Below are positions 39,055-47,731 of a stretch of 64,000 nucleotides of DNA, piece by piece. This DNA comes from Oxalicibacterium faecigallinarum. GTDB taxonomy: Bacteria; Pseudomonadota; Gammaproteobacteria; Burkholderiales; Burkholderiaceae_D. Positions within the stretch are counted from its first letter, which is position 1. Every line of letters starts with the position of its first letter. Location of the stretch: the NCBI RefSeq assembly GCF_014635705.1, contig NZ_BMDI01000003.1, positions 62,001 through 126,000 on the forward strand, written 5' to 3'. The notes beneath the pieces were generated by a model. The model was not told where the DNA came from. It saw only the letters and a program-made list of their open reading frames with translations, and did no database searches. Both the position numbers and the translations under genes were made by a program.

Positions 39055-40245
39055 TTAAGCGGCTAAGCGCATCATTTCCCGGCTAACTTGATACTCAGTG
39101 CGATTGCGTGCCGGTAAAAAACACAACCGCTTGTCACTGCGAACTGGTGAGAAGTCATATGGCAGCGCGCCATCATTTGCGACGATGACCACGTCCGTGC
39201 ATCGCCACGAGACGCCTGCTTCTTCAAGTAATTTTCTGTTTCGATAAAAGACGGTTTTCGAGCAGTACGTGCGTGCCTTGTCGTCGCCCATGCCTGATAG
39301 CTGCATCCAGAATCCGTGCAGCCGCATGCCTGCTAAATGGCCGTACATGCCGATCAATCGATGCATCACTGCGTTGTTGTCTCTAACGGTATCCATGCCT
39401 TGTTTCCCTTCACGTAGCAGCTTCTCTATTTCCTTGTCGTACACCTGCTGCAGATAGGCGTCTGTCACTTCATCGACGCGTGGATTTTTCTCAAAGTCAT
39501 ACTGAAATTTGTCGCTATGTACCTCGACCTCGACGCGCAGCCTGCTATCGGCCAGTCGTTGGAGCGCGTTGATTTTTTTCTCGACACGTTCACGGTTGCC
39601 CTTGTCATCGATGCCGTACAAGTGCGTGAACAAATTGCCGAAGAAGTTGCGGAGCCTTGCCCGCTCGTGCACCTGGAATTCAGTGCCTTTGTGATAGAAC
39701 TTGACGGTGGTGGTTTTGCCTGCGAAATACGCCGCCATGTCGTACTTCGCAGATCCGCGCTTACGTCGCGGAAAATTGATCAGTTGAATGCCGTCGAAGA
39801 ATTCCTTGCAGGCTGCTTTCGACAAGCGATAGACGGAGGCCACGTCGACGCGGTGAACTGTCCAACCTCTGGCCGGTGGCAACTCGACCTGCAGCAGATC
39901 CTCCAGCAGCACAACGAAGTCGCTACACACCTGCTGGAAGTCAGTCGGGCCACCGTACACGTTGTGACCGAAGAACACCTTGTGCACGGATGCCTCGATC
40001 AACAAGTACGGTTCGCATGGCTGCAGCACAGGACGACCACTTTTGTTGATGACGAAGTCCTCGTACTTCGGCACCACCGAGATCCGCGAATCCCATGACC
40101 CTAGTAGTTGGCCGCTGAACAGTTCGTACAGGATCTCGCCGGTGGCCATGTCCTGACCAGAGCGCAACATGCATTGCTGCTCGATCTTCTGCACGAGCTG
40201 GCGATCCAGTGGCGGTGACTTCAGTTTGATCGTGTCATACGCCAT
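39055..40245 (-). CDS. phage replication initiator (gene II/X family)
   Basis: A 396-aa protein of the phage/plasmid replication protein II/X type, which nicks the double-stranded form to start rolling-circle replication. It starts MAYDTIKLKSPPLDRQLVQK, a phrase shared by this family, and has WTVHRVDVASVYRL, a long internal helical part, and a C-terminal basic region (YRNRKLLEEAGVSW). The Met at 40245 is chosen because GAGG lies 7 nt upstream; 23 upstream codons belong to the overlapping preceding gene. It is translated after an 11-bp overlap. Confidence 0.92.
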   Translation of the reverse strand: MAYDTIKLKSPPLDRQLVQKIEQQCMLRSGQDMATGEILYELFSGQLLGSWDSRISVVPKYEDFVINKSGRPVLQPCEPYLLIEASVHKVFFGHNVYGGPTDFQQVCSDFVVLLEDLLQVELPPARGWTVHRVDVASVYRLSKAACKEFFDGIQLINFPRRKRGSAKYDMAAYFAGKTTTVKFYHKGTEFQVHERARLRNFFGNLFTHLYGIDDKGNRERVEKKINALQRLADSRLRVEVEVHSDKFQYDFEKNPRVDEVTDAYLQQVYDKEIEKLLREGKQGMDTVRDNNAVMHRLIGMYGHLAGMRLHGFWMQLSGMGDDKARTYCSKTVFYRNRKLLEEAGVSWRCTDVVIVANDGALPYDFSPVRSDKRLCFLPARNRTEYQVSREMMRLAA

Positions 40246-40690
40246 GGGATGACCTCGACTTGACTGCAAAACGACCCGCGAACTTGCCTTTGCTGAAAAC
40301 GACGGGATTCCCAAAATCGGGACTGTCAGGCGGTGCTACCACGCCCGCCTGACAAAAACCGGAACCTACTGCGACGGACAACAGCGCGGGCTGAACGCCC
40401 GCGGTGCGGTCCTCGTTCCTGCGGTCCGCGCCGCGAGCATTCACCCGCAAACGACTCTCTACGGCGTGATAAACGGCCTTGTTGGCGAGGGCTTGTAGCG
40501 CCGACTTGATGTCCGCTTTGGTCACCGTCGATCCATTCGGATAGACGATGCGAACGCGAAAGCGCGAGAAAGGCAGATCTGCCAGTGCGCGGGCCTTTGC
40601 CTTCTTTGCTTTAAGGATGACTGCGAGGAAATCGCTATCGCTGCCAGTGATGTAGCAGCCGTTTGCGGTGTGGATCTCGTAGCGGATCAT
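40235..40690 (-). CDS. prophage early protein, unrecognised (151 aa)
   Basis: Begins MIRYEIHTANGCYITGSDSD and contains a compact basic domain (ILKAKKAKARALADLPFSRF, RVRIVYPNGSTVTKADIKSA) followed by a variable Ala/Arg/Gly-rich tail. It overlaps the replication initiator by 11 bp and the 23-aa gene by 4 bp (ATGA). Its position in the early operon suggests a replication or regulatory helper; no family recognised. Confidence 0.75.
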   Translation of the reverse strand: MIRYEIHTANGCYITGSDSDFLAVILKAKKAKARALADLPFSRFRVRIVYPNGSTVTKADIKSALQALANKAVYHAVESRLRVNARGADRRNEDRTAGVQPALLSVAVGSGFCQAGVVAPPDSPDFGNPVVFSKGKFAGRFAVKSRSSHGV

Positions 40691-40758
40691 GCGTAGGTCA
40701 TCCAGCCAGAGATGATGGTGACGGCCAGAGAGCCGAGGAACCAAAGGAAGTTGGTCAT
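40687..40758 (-). CDS. 23-aa single-helix membrane protein, prophage
   Basis: MTNFLWFLGSLAVTIISGWM, one hydrophobic helix with almost no polar part. The stop overlaps the next ATG by 4 bases and its start lies 2 bp past the preceding gene stop, so the tight coupling supports a real gene. The ribosome site is weak (GGTAACC). Confidence 0.5.
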   Translation of the reverse strand: MTNFLWFLGSLAVTIISGWMTYA

Positions 40759-40760
40759 GG

Positions 40761-40913
40761 TTACCACGCTGCACCGAGTCCACCGGCTTGCATCAATACC
40801 GAGGCGTAGAACGCATCCGATTCAGCCAACTGGGCCGGTGTCATGTCGTGACACAGACGGCGTGCATAGAACCAGAGGTAGTCAGAGCAGTGGTGCGGGT
40901 GAATACGCGGCAT
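40761..40913 (-). CDS. first gene of the prophage early operon (50 aa), unrecognised
   Basis: A 50-codon gene with an AAAAAGGTAAACC ribosome site: MPRIHPHHCSDYLWFYARRL then CHDMTPAQLAESDAFYASVL and Gly/Ala-rich end. It is the gene nearest to the operator region, so probably the first under control of the phage repressor. Small, His/Cys-containing and amphipathic; function unknown. Confidence 0.6.
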   Translation of the reverse strand: MPRIHPHHCSDYLWFYARRLCHDMTPAQLAESDAFYASVLMQAGGLGAAW

Positions 40914-40946
40914 GGTTTACCTTTTTCGGCGTTGTGATATTGTTCG

Positions 40947-41023
40947 GCTACCAAATATGAGTAACCAAATCACGGTTACCCGATTTGGGTAACTTGATGC
41001 GGAAGATACCCAATATGGGTAAC
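40947..41023. promoter_or_regulatory. phage operator array: three 19-bp palindromes
   Basis: GCTACCAAATATGAGTAAC (40947-40965), GTTACCCGATTTGGGTAAC (40975-40993) and GATACCCAATATGGGTAAC (41005-41023) share the pattern G-TACC-N7-G-GTAAC. Centres are 28 and 30 bp apart, roughly three helical turns, which allows side-by-side cooperative binding. GTAACC/GGTTAC (40961-40979) overlaps the first two. They lie between the early operon (minus) and the repressor-like gene (plus), the classical immunity-region layout. Confidence 0.8.
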
Positions 41024-41044
41024 TATTTCTATTTGGAAATTACT

Positions 41045-41360
<316 letters not shown>

Positions 41361-41364
41361 AATA

Positions 41365-41400
41365 AAAACGGCTTGCCTTGTGCAAGCCGTTTTGCTTTTG
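41365..41400 (+). terminator. terminator of tRNA-Thr
   Basis: AAAACGGCTTGC and GCAAGCCGTTTT form a 12-bp stem with a 5-nt loop, then a T-rich tail. Confidence 0.92.
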
Positions 41401-41593
41401 TAACTCCTGCTTTTCGAAACGAAAAATTCTGCAGAATTGCCCTTGCCAGATGATTGTCGAGACCTGCTTCTCATTTGACAGTTGACGAAGCACGCTTGGC
41501 TTTTTTCATGGCCTTGAAGATGATAAACAGATTGACGCCCTGCAATCCTTCTCCTATGTTGAAGTCATGGGGGCAAGAAATGGAGCCCGCCAT

Positions 41594-41615
41594 TTGGTGC
41601 AGTGTGCTGCACCAA
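41594..41615. promoter_or_regulatory. 9-bp perfect palindrome before the stress protein gene
   Basis: TTGGTGCAG-TGTG-CTGCACCAA lies 20 bp upstream of the universal stress protein ATG. It could be an operator or an mRNA leader hairpin near the ribosome site. Confidence 0.55.
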
Positions 41616-41634
41616 CACAACAATGGAGGACGTC

Positions 41635-42138
41635 ATGCTGAATATTCTCATTCCTGTCGATGGCTCAAAAAGTGCTCTGACGGCGGTAAAGCATGTCATT
41701 CATCAACGCGTATTGCACGCAGAGCCAATCAAGGTGGCGTTGACTAATGTTCAGCCGCGCTTGCCGAGGCACATCACGAGATTCGCCTCAGCTAAGGCCG
41801 TCAGGCAATTGCAAGCGGAGCGCGCCGAGGAGGCAATGAAAGACGCGATGTCTATGCTGACAGCTGCTGGTGTCCCATATGACTTGCATGTATATAAAGG
41901 CAATGTGGCTGAGCAAATTGCCCAAGGCGCGCTCCAAATGGAAGCGGACAAAATTGTGATGGGCACGACACGAAAAAATGCATTGACGAGATTTTTTCAG
42001 GGATCCGTCGTCAACAGGGTGATGGCGCTGACAGAAAAGCCGGTTGAAATCGTGGCACGCGGCGAAGCAGGAAAACTGGAGCGGTTCGGAATTCCTGTGG
42101 GGGTAGGGCTGGCGTTTCTTTGGCTCGCAGTCGAATAA
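41635..42138 (+). CDS. universal stress protein family, with hydrophobic C-terminus
   Basis: A 167-aa UspA-fold protein: the beta-strand start MLNILIPVDGSKSALTAVKH, a central DKIVMGTTRKN (G-2x-G-9x-G region), and QGSVVNRVMALTEKPVEIV matching the ATP-binding GS motif. The last 20 residues (FGIPVGVGLAFLWLAVE) are strongly hydrophobic, so the protein may be attached to the membrane, unlike typical Usp. The ATG at 41635 has GGAGG 6 nt upstream; upstream Mets in frame lack a site. Confidence 0.9.
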   Translation: MLNILIPVDGSKSALTAVKHVIHQRVLHAEPIKVALTNVQPRLPRHITRFASAKAVRQLQAERAEEAMKDAMSMLTAAGVPYDLHVYKGNVAEQIAQGALQMEADKIVMGTTRKNALTRFFQGSVVNRVMALTEKPVEIVARGEAGKLERFGIPVGVGLAFLWLAVE

Positions 42139-42152
42139 GTTTTCTGTCCATT

Positions 42153-42180
42153 AAAGGCTATCTTTGAGCAGCCTTTTGTT
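42153..42180. terminator. candidate terminator between usp and glpK
   Basis: AAAGGCT and AGCCTTT (7-bp stem, 10-nt loop) followed by TGTTTG, between convergent genes. Confidence 0.55.
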
Positions 42181-42188
42181 TGTCTGGG

Positions 42189-43691
42189 TTACTCGCTGGG
42201 GCTGTCCCATCCGCGAGAGCGCTCCACCGCGCGATGCCAAATGGACAGCCGCGACGAGCGCTCATCGACTGACATTCGGGGTTCAAAGCAACGATCTACT
42301 TGCCAAAAGCCGGCAATTTCGTCTGCGTCTTGCCAGAAGCCCACGCCCAGCCCGGCAAGGTACGCAGCACCAAGTGCCGTGGTTTCTGTAACGACCGGTC
42401 GGATAACAGGCGAGCCAAGAATATCTGCCTGAAATTGCATGAGCAAATTATTGCGTGAGGCGCCACCATCCACGCGTAACGCAAGCAACGGAACGGAGGC
42501 ATCCTTTTGCATCGCTGTCATGAGATCTGCGGACTGATAAGCGATGCTCTCAAGCGCTGCGCGGGCAATGTGTGCCTTGCTGGTACCGCGTGTCATGCCC
42601 AGCAGCGTACCCCTTGCATAAGGATCCCAATATGGCGCGCCTAATCCATTGAAGGCAGGTACGAACCAAACGCCATTTGAATCGGATGTACTGCTGGCCA
42701 GTGCTTCAATGTCGGCTGATTGCTGAATGAGGCCTAATTCGTCACGCAGCCACTGCACAATGGCACCTGCCATGAAAACACTACCTTCCAGCATGTAATC
42801 AACCGCTGCGGTGTTCGAGGTACATTGCCAGCCGACGGTGGTCAAAAGCTGATTATGGGATGTAATCGGACTGTTACCCGTGTTCAGTAACATGAAACAG
42901 CCGGTGCCGTAAGTGTTCTTCGCCATGCCTGGTTGAAAACAGGCTTGGCCAAAGGTGGCAGCTTGCTGATCGCCAGCCAAACCTGCGATCGGAAGCGTGC
43001 GGCCAAACCATTCGGCATTGCAATGCGCAACGATGCCGCTACTGGGCGTTACTTCAGGTAAGAGAGACCGTGGAATCGTGAGTGCGGAGAGTAATTCGTC
43101 ATCCCATTGCAGCGTATGAATGTTAAACAGCAATGTGCGAGATGCATTGCTCACATCGGTCAGATGGCGACCGCACAGTTTGTAGATCAGCCAGCTATCA
43201 ATCGTGCCAAAGGCCAGCTCACCGCGCTCTGCGCGAGCGCGGGTGTTCGGTACATGGTCGAGCAGCCACTTTAATTTGGTGCCTGAGAAGTAGGCATCGA
43301 GTACCAGTCCGGTTTTCTGCTGAAACAGTGTGCCCAGGCCGGCGTCACGCAGTGACTCGCAGATGGATGCAGTCCGTCTGTCTTGCCAAACAATGGCGTT
43401 GGCGATCGGCTCCCCGGTCTTGCGGTCCCATAAAACAGTTGTTTCTCGCTGGTTGGCAATGCCAATGGCGGCAATATCCTGTGCCGAAACATTGGCATTT
43501 CGCATCACTTGTCGCGCCACGGCCAGTTGGCTTTCCCAAATCGCTATCGCATCGTGTTCTACCCAACCCGGATGGGGGAAAAGCTGTGGAAAATCCTGTT
43601 GCGCTACGTCGTATGGACGACCGGCGCGATCAAAAAGGATGGCGCGGGAGCTGGTGGTCCCTTGATCGAGCGCAAGAACGTACTGGCTCAT
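42189..43691 (-). CDS. glpK: glycerol kinase
   Basis: A 500-aa FGGY-family kinase, standard GlpK length, converting glycerol to glycerol 3-phosphate. N-terminal phosphate-binding [18 protein letters not shown], substrate region [14 protein letters not shown], and the ATPase motif [13 protein letters not shown] are present, as is the C-terminal [20 protein letters not shown]. No glpF or glpD lies nearby. The downstream SMP-30 gene is 9 bp upstream of it on the same strand, so the two may be co-transcribed. Confidence 0.96.
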   Translation of the reverse strand: MSQYVLALDQGTTSSRAILFDRAGRPYDVAQQDFPQLFPHPGWVEHDAIAIWESQLAVARQVMRNANVSAQDIAAIGIANQRETTVLWDRKTGEPIANAIVWQDRRTASICESLRDAGLGTLFQQKTGLVLDAYFSGTKLKWLLDHVPNTRARAERGELAFGTIDSWLIYKLCGRHLTDVSNASRTLLFNIHTLQWDDELLSALTIPRSLLPEVTPSSGIVAHCNAEWFGRTLPIAGLAGDQQAATFGQACFQPGMAKNTYGTGCFMLLNTGNSPITSHNQLLTTVGWQCTSNTAAVDYMLEGSVFMAGAIVQWLRDELGLIQQSADIEALASSTSDSNGVWFVPAFNGLGAPYWDPYARGTLLGMTRGTSKAHIARAALESIAYQSADLMTAMQKDASVPLLALRVDGGASRNNLLMQFQADILGSPVIRPVVTETTALGAAYLAGLGVGFWQDADEIAGFWQVDRCFEPRMSVDERSSRLSIWHRAVERSRGWDSPSE

Positions 43692-43700
43692 AACGAAAAG

Positions 43701-44588
43701 TTAGTCTTGATAAAAATGCTCAGGCAAACCGGGAACGTCAACGCGCACTTGCAGAAGGTGGCCGGACAGCGGATGTTGCGCGAGTTCTGATTCTGGACGA
43801 TTCTTACTGACCGTCGTGATGTAGAGCGTGCGCAAATCATCGCCGCCGAACGCCATCATGGTCGGACAGCGAACCGGCAAGGCAATCTCTTGCAGGAACG
43901 TCCCGTCCGGTGCGAAACGGACCAGTCTGCCGCCCTCATACATGGCAGCCCAGTATGCACCTTCACTGTCGACGCCGCCGCCGTCAGGGCGCCCGCCATA
44001 CTGATCGGTACGCTCCTTAGAAAAGGCATGGAACACGCGCTCATCGGAAATCGTACCGGTTTGCACATCATAGTCGTACGCAAAGATGCGGTGACTGGTT
44101 GTATCGCTGTGGTACATGGTGCGATTGTCGGGACTGAACGCAAGTCCATTAGACACGGTTGCACGCTTGCCACTGTCGTGAAGAACATTTTCTTGTACGC
44201 GATATAACGCCGCGTTGGCCTGGTCGCGTGGTTCGTAGATCGCGCCGACCCAGAATCGTCCCGCAGCATCAACTCTGCCATCGTTGAAGCGTGTGGTTGC
44301 GGGGTCATAAGGTGGTGGTGCCTGCATGGTCAAGACACCGGTGGACGTATCCAGAAAGGCAAGTCCGGAGCGCAGCGCAACCAGCAAGCCACCGCCGGCA
44401 CGTAGTGCAATGCAACCTGGTTCGGTCGGCATTTTCCATTGCGTATGCGCGTTTTCGGCGGGGGAAAAGCGATGCACAGCACAACCATCGATATCAACCC
44501 AGTACAGTACGGATTCTTTGGGATGCCAAAGTGGGCACTCGCCCAGTTGCATGCGTACGTCCAGCGCAGATTGGCAGTTTTCCATCAT
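43701..44588 (-). CDS. SMP-30/gluconolactonase/LRE family protein
   Basis: A 295-aa six-bladed propeller of the regucalcin/SMP-30 family, probably a sugar lactone hydrolase. Family motifs are LGECPLWHPKESVLYWVDID (metal ligand Glu), TRFNDGRVDAAGRFWVG (Asn and Asp), RATVSNGLAFSPDNRTMYHSD and PDGGGVDSEGAYWAAM. It lies immediately upstream of glpK on the same strand and divergent from the hydroxyacid dehydrogenase, which suggests a sugar-acid function. Confidence 0.9.
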   Translation of the reverse strand: MMENCQSALDVRMQLGECPLWHPKESVLYWVDIDGCAVHRFSPAENAHTQWKMPTEPGCIALRAGGGLLVALRSGLAFLDTSTGVLTMQAPPPYDPATTRFNDGRVDAAGRFWVGAIYEPRDQANAALYRVQENVLHDSGKRATVSNGLAFSPDNRTMYHSDTTSHRIFAYDYDVQTGTISDERVFHAFSKERTDQYGGRPDGGGVDSEGAYWAAMYEGGRLVRFAPDGTFLQEIALPVRCPTMMAFGGDDLRTLYITTVSKNRPESELAQHPLSGHLLQVRVDVPGLPEHFYQD

Positions 44589-44664
44589 CAGATTTGCCTT
44601 TTCAAAGTGGAATGCCCATTATGCAGGCAAAATATCGTTCTATATTCTCTTCAAGGAGTCGGAA

Positions 44665-45594
44665 GTGACGCAGTCTGCAGTGCCTCAAGCCAAACCAACG
44701 ATCGCCTTTCTCGGTATCGGTCTCATGGGAAAACCCATGGCAACCCGATTATTGCAGGCGGGATATGCCGTCACAGTGTGGAATCGCACACGTGCCAAGT
44801 CGGAAGAACTGCTGGCGTCTGGCGCACAGGTTGCCGATCAGCCCGCTGAGGCGGTGCGTCAGGCGGATATTGTGATCACCATGCTGGAGGCTGGCCCTGT
44901 CGTTGCCCAGGTGGTGAATGCGGCGCTAACCGGCTTGCGTACAGGTACGCTGTTGATCGACATGAGCTCCACGCGACAGTCAGAGGCGCAGGACATGCAC
45001 GCCTTGCTGGCGGCATCAGGTGTGCGTTTCATCGATGCACCGGTGTCGGGTGGGGTAGTCGGTGCGCAGGCGGGTACATTGGCAATCATGGCAGGTGGTA
45101 GTGCGGACGATTTTGCTGACGCGGAAGCCGTATTGCGTGTCATGGGGCGACCGACACTGGTTGGCCCGGCAGGCTGCGGCCAGATTGCAAAACTGTGCAA
45201 TCAGCTTATCGTCGGCGGGACATTGAATATCGTGGCGGAAGCCTTGTTGCTGGCGCAGGCGGGTGGTGCAGATCCGGCGGCAGTCCGCACGGCGATTCGT
45301 GGCGGTTTTGCAGAAAGCCGTATTCTGGAAGTGCATGGGCAACGCATGCTTGAGCGCAACTTCATGCCGGGTGGTCAAGTCATGAGCCAGCACAAGGATC
45401 TGGAAAACGTTCTGATTGCCGCCGGTAATGCAGGATTGCGTTTGCCGGTAACGGAGCTGGTGACACGGCATTACCAGTCTTTGATGCCCGTCGCGCCGCG
45501 TGCTGATCAGTGTGCCGTCCTGCTCGCACTCGAAAAAGAAAATGAAGGCTTGCGTCTGGGTACGGCCCCTGATCAGTTACCTGCACAAGGCTGA
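44665..45594 (+). CDS. NAD(P)-dependent beta-hydroxyacid dehydrogenase
   Basis: A 309-aa member of the 3-hydroxyisobutyrate/tartronate semialdehyde reductase family. It has the Rossmann motif FLGIGLMGKPMATRLLQAGY, the substrate motif DAPVSGGVVGAQAGTLAIM, and the catalytic Lys in GQIAKLCNQLIVGG. I chose the GTG at 44665 because AAGGAG lies 7 nt upstream and the protein begins TQSAVPQAKPTIAFLG; an ATG at 44326 in frame would overlap the divergent gene and is rejected. Exact substrate is unknown; the neighbour suggests sugar-acid metabolism. Confidence 0.9.
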   Translation: MTQSAVPQAKPTIAFLGIGLMGKPMATRLLQAGYAVTVWNRTRAKSEELLASGAQVADQPAEAVRQADIVITMLEAGPVVAQVVNAALTGLRTGTLLIDMSSTRQSEAQDMHALLAASGVRFIDAPVSGGVVGAQAGTLAIMAGGSADDFADAEAVLRVMGRPTLVGPAGCGQIAKLCNQLIVGGTLNIVAEALLLAQAGGADPAAVRTAIRGGFAESRILEVHGQRMLERNFMPGGQVMSQHKDLENVLIAAGNAGLRLPVTELVTRHYQSLMPVAPRADQCAVLLALEKENEGLRLGTAPDQLPAQG

Positions 45595-45598
45595 CGGA

Positions 45599-45627
45599 TT
45601 GAAGTGGATCGACGATTGTCTTACAAT
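45599..45627 (+). promoter_or_regulatory. candidate promoter of the 153-aa gene
   Basis: TTGAAG (45599-45604), 17-nt spacer, TACAAT (45622-45627); about 140 bp before the ATG at 45769. Confidence 0.45.
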
Positions 45628-45768
45628 GTACGCAGGCATGACAGGATGCCTGTTCTCGCAAAAGCCGATGCACCTGTTGTTTTCAACTCACGTTTCATCC
45701 ATCTGGACGAACCGCAACGTTAAACTTTTGATGTCGTAGCGAGAGACGATGATCTGAAAGGAAACGTC

Positions 45769-46230
45769 ATGTGGTCAACCACACCTCCCGTCATTGATTG
45801 CAGTCGCTACGGACTGAACAAGGCTCCTGAGAACACCACCTTCTTGCGTCGGTATGCGCGGCAGCTTTTGCGCGATATCCGGCAAGCGCCTGCTTCACGC
45901 GCATTACCCGTGCTGCGACGTCTGATCACCCAGAAAGTCACGCCAGAACTGTTATTGCAGGATCTGTATGCCGTGCGGGATTCGATCCAGCTCAAACACG
46001 TCTTGCACATGCTGGCACGAGAGCTGGGTTATCCGGCATGGGAGCGATGCAAGATGGAGATTGATCGGCAGCCGGTCAGCATGCTGGATCGATATCGCCT
46101 TGATATGGGGATGTATGCCGATTATCAGCAGAACTGGTTTGCCAATCGTGCGAGCGCGGATGCCTGGCAGGCAGAGCATGGGGGTTATCTGATTCAGTAC
46201 GGCCAGCAAGTGGTCGCCGTACTGCAATAG
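45769..46230 (+). CDS. unrecognised soluble protein (153 aa)
   Basis: A 153-aa cytoplasmic protein with no signal peptide or membrane helix, preceded by GAAAGGAAACGTC. It is Arg-, Leu- and Gln-rich and looks mainly helical: TTFLRRYARQLLRDIRQAPA, LPVLRRLITQKVTPELLLQ, LKHVLHMLARELGYPAWERC, then Tyr-rich DMGMYADYQQNWFANRASAD. I recognise no family. It stands alone, convergent to the amidohydrolase with a shared terminator. Confidence 0.75.
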   Translation: MWSTTPPVIDCSRYGLNKAPENTTFLRRYARQLLRDIRQAPASRALPVLRRLITQKVTPELLLQDLYAVRDSIQLKHVLHMLARELGYPAWERCKMEIDRQPVSMLDRYRLDMGMYADYQQNWFANRASADAWQAEHGGYLIQYGQQVVAVLQ

Positions 46231-46235
46231 GAGGA

Positions 46236-46267
46236 AAGCGCGCTGTAATTTGACGTACAGCGCGCTT
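46236..46267. terminator. bidirectional hairpin terminator
   Basis: AAGCGCGCTGTA and TACAGCGCGCTT form a perfect 12-bp stem with an 8-nt loop, between the convergent stops of two genes. Confidence 0.75.
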
Positions 46268-46270
46268 CAA

Positions 46271-47464
46271 CTACCTGCGGGCAAGCCACGCTTCGGCAAG
46301 GCGTACCCAATAGGTTGCGCCGATCGGCAGCAAATCATCATTGAAGTCATAGCTTGGATTGTGCAGATTGCATGGGCCAAGACCATGCCCCGCCATTCGA
46401 TGATCTCCTTCGCCATTACCGATGAAAACGTAACAGCCCGGCTTTTCCTGCAGCATGAAAGCAAAGTCTTCCGCACCCATCGTTGGTTCGACGTGAATAT
46501 CGACGTTTTCGGTGCCAACGACATCCTGCATGATCTGCGCGGCAAATGCGGTTTCCGCTTCATGGTTAATGAGCGGCGGATAGTTGCGTTTGAAATGAAA
46601 CTCGACAGTCGCATCGAATGCCTGTGCCGTATGCTCTGCAATCTGACGCATGCGCTCTTCGATCAGATCAAGACTACGCAGATTGAATGTCCGTACCGTG
46701 CCGATAAGGCGTGCATCATCGGGAATCACATTCGTCGCGCTCCCACCATGAATCTGGGTAATCGATAAAACCGCAGCATCCAGCGGATTACGATTGCGCG
46801 TAATGATGGTTTGCCAGCTTTGCGCGATCTGGACGGCAACCATCACCGGATCAATGCCTTTATGTGGCTGTGCGGCGTGACAGCCTTTACCGTTCACGAT
46901 CACTTCAAACTCGTTGCTGGACGCCATCATTGCACCCGCAGTGACGCCAAACTGGCCAACAGGTATGCCAGGCCAGTTATGCATGCCAAAAACAGCATCC
47001 ATGTTGAACTGTTTGAACAGGCCGTCGTCCATCATGCGCTTGGCTCCGCCGCCGCCTTCTTCCGCTGGCTGGAAGATCAGATAGATCGTGCCATCAAAGT
47101 TGCGATGCTGTGCCAGATAGTGTGCTGCGCCCAGCAACATGGCTGTGTGGCCATCGTGCCCGCAGGCATGCATTTTCCCGTCATTTTTTGAGGTATGCGG
47201 AAAAGTGTTGATTTCCTGCATTGGCAACGCATCCATATCGGCGCGCAGTCCAATGGCGCGACCACTGCCGCCGTTCTTGAGGATGCCGACCACGCCTGTG
47301 ACGCCAAGACCGCGGACAATCGGAATGCCCCATTCCGTCAGTTTGTTCGCTACCAGCTCCGCTGTATCGTGCTCCTCAAAACACAGTTCGGGATGCGCGT
47401 GGATGGTGCGTCGGATCGTTTGCAATTCGGTCTGGAACTCAAGGATGGGATCGATCAGATTCAT
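46271..47464 (-). CDS. M20-family amidohydrolase (hippurate hydrolase type)
   Basis: A 397-aa metallohydrolase of the hippurate hydrolase/N-acyl-amino-acid amidohydrolase family. Metal ligands are visible in MHACGHDGHTAMLLGAA, in the PAEEGGGGAKRMMDDGLF motif and in MGAEDFAFMLQEKPG. The start MNLIDPILEFQTELQTIR at 47464 is the family start, followed by the HPELCFEEHDTAE segment; the open frame upstream (80 codons) does not fit the family. Substrate may be an N-acylated amino acid. Confidence 0.9.
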   Translation of the reverse strand: MNLIDPILEFQTELQTIRRTIHAHPELCFEEHDTAELVANKLTEWGIPIVRGLGVTGVVGILKNGGSGRAIGLRADMDALPMQEINTFPHTSKNDGKMHACGHDGHTAMLLGAAHYLAQHRNFDGTIYLIFQPAEEGGGGAKRMMDDGLFKQFNMDAVFGMHNWPGIPVGQFGVTAGAMMASSNEFEVIVNGKGCHAAQPHKGIDPVMVAVQIAQSWQTIITRNRNPLDAAVLSITQIHGGSATNVIPDDARLIGTVRTFNLRSLDLIEERMRQIAEHTAQAFDATVEFHFKRNYPPLINHEAETAFAAQIMQDVVGTENVDIHVEPTMGAEDFAFMLQEKPGCYVFIGNGEGDHRMAGHGLGPCNLHNPSYDFNDDLLPIGATYWVRLAEAWLARR

Positions 47465-47731
47465 GAATTTTCCGTCTATCTTGCAATCACCTGCATGTGC
47501 GGCGAATGATCCGTACATGAGGTTGCGATTGGGCATGGCAGGTATCTCGTTATGGTACGTCAAAACGGGAAGGGCAGCAGACAAGCGCCTTCGTTTATTC
47601 ATGGGAGGTGAGCGGAAGAATGCATGCAAAATACTTGCGTTTGACAGATTCGACCGATAGCATCTTCCCACAAGGTCAGGATTGATACAGGGCTGCACGG
47701 CCAATAATAAGACGCATGCGAGGTGGTGGAG

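Noticed and set aside
41471-41593. 40-codon minus-strand frame beginning with ATG next to the usp palindrome (MAGSISCPHDFNIGEG...)
   Set aside because: No ribosome site precedes the ATG and no family is recognised. The divergent position is suggestive, but evidence is too thin to call a gene.
44326-44664. 5' extension of the hydroxyacid dehydrogenase frame
   Set aside because: It overlaps the divergent SMP-30 gene and is not family-like; the GTG at 44665 with AAGGAG is the better start.
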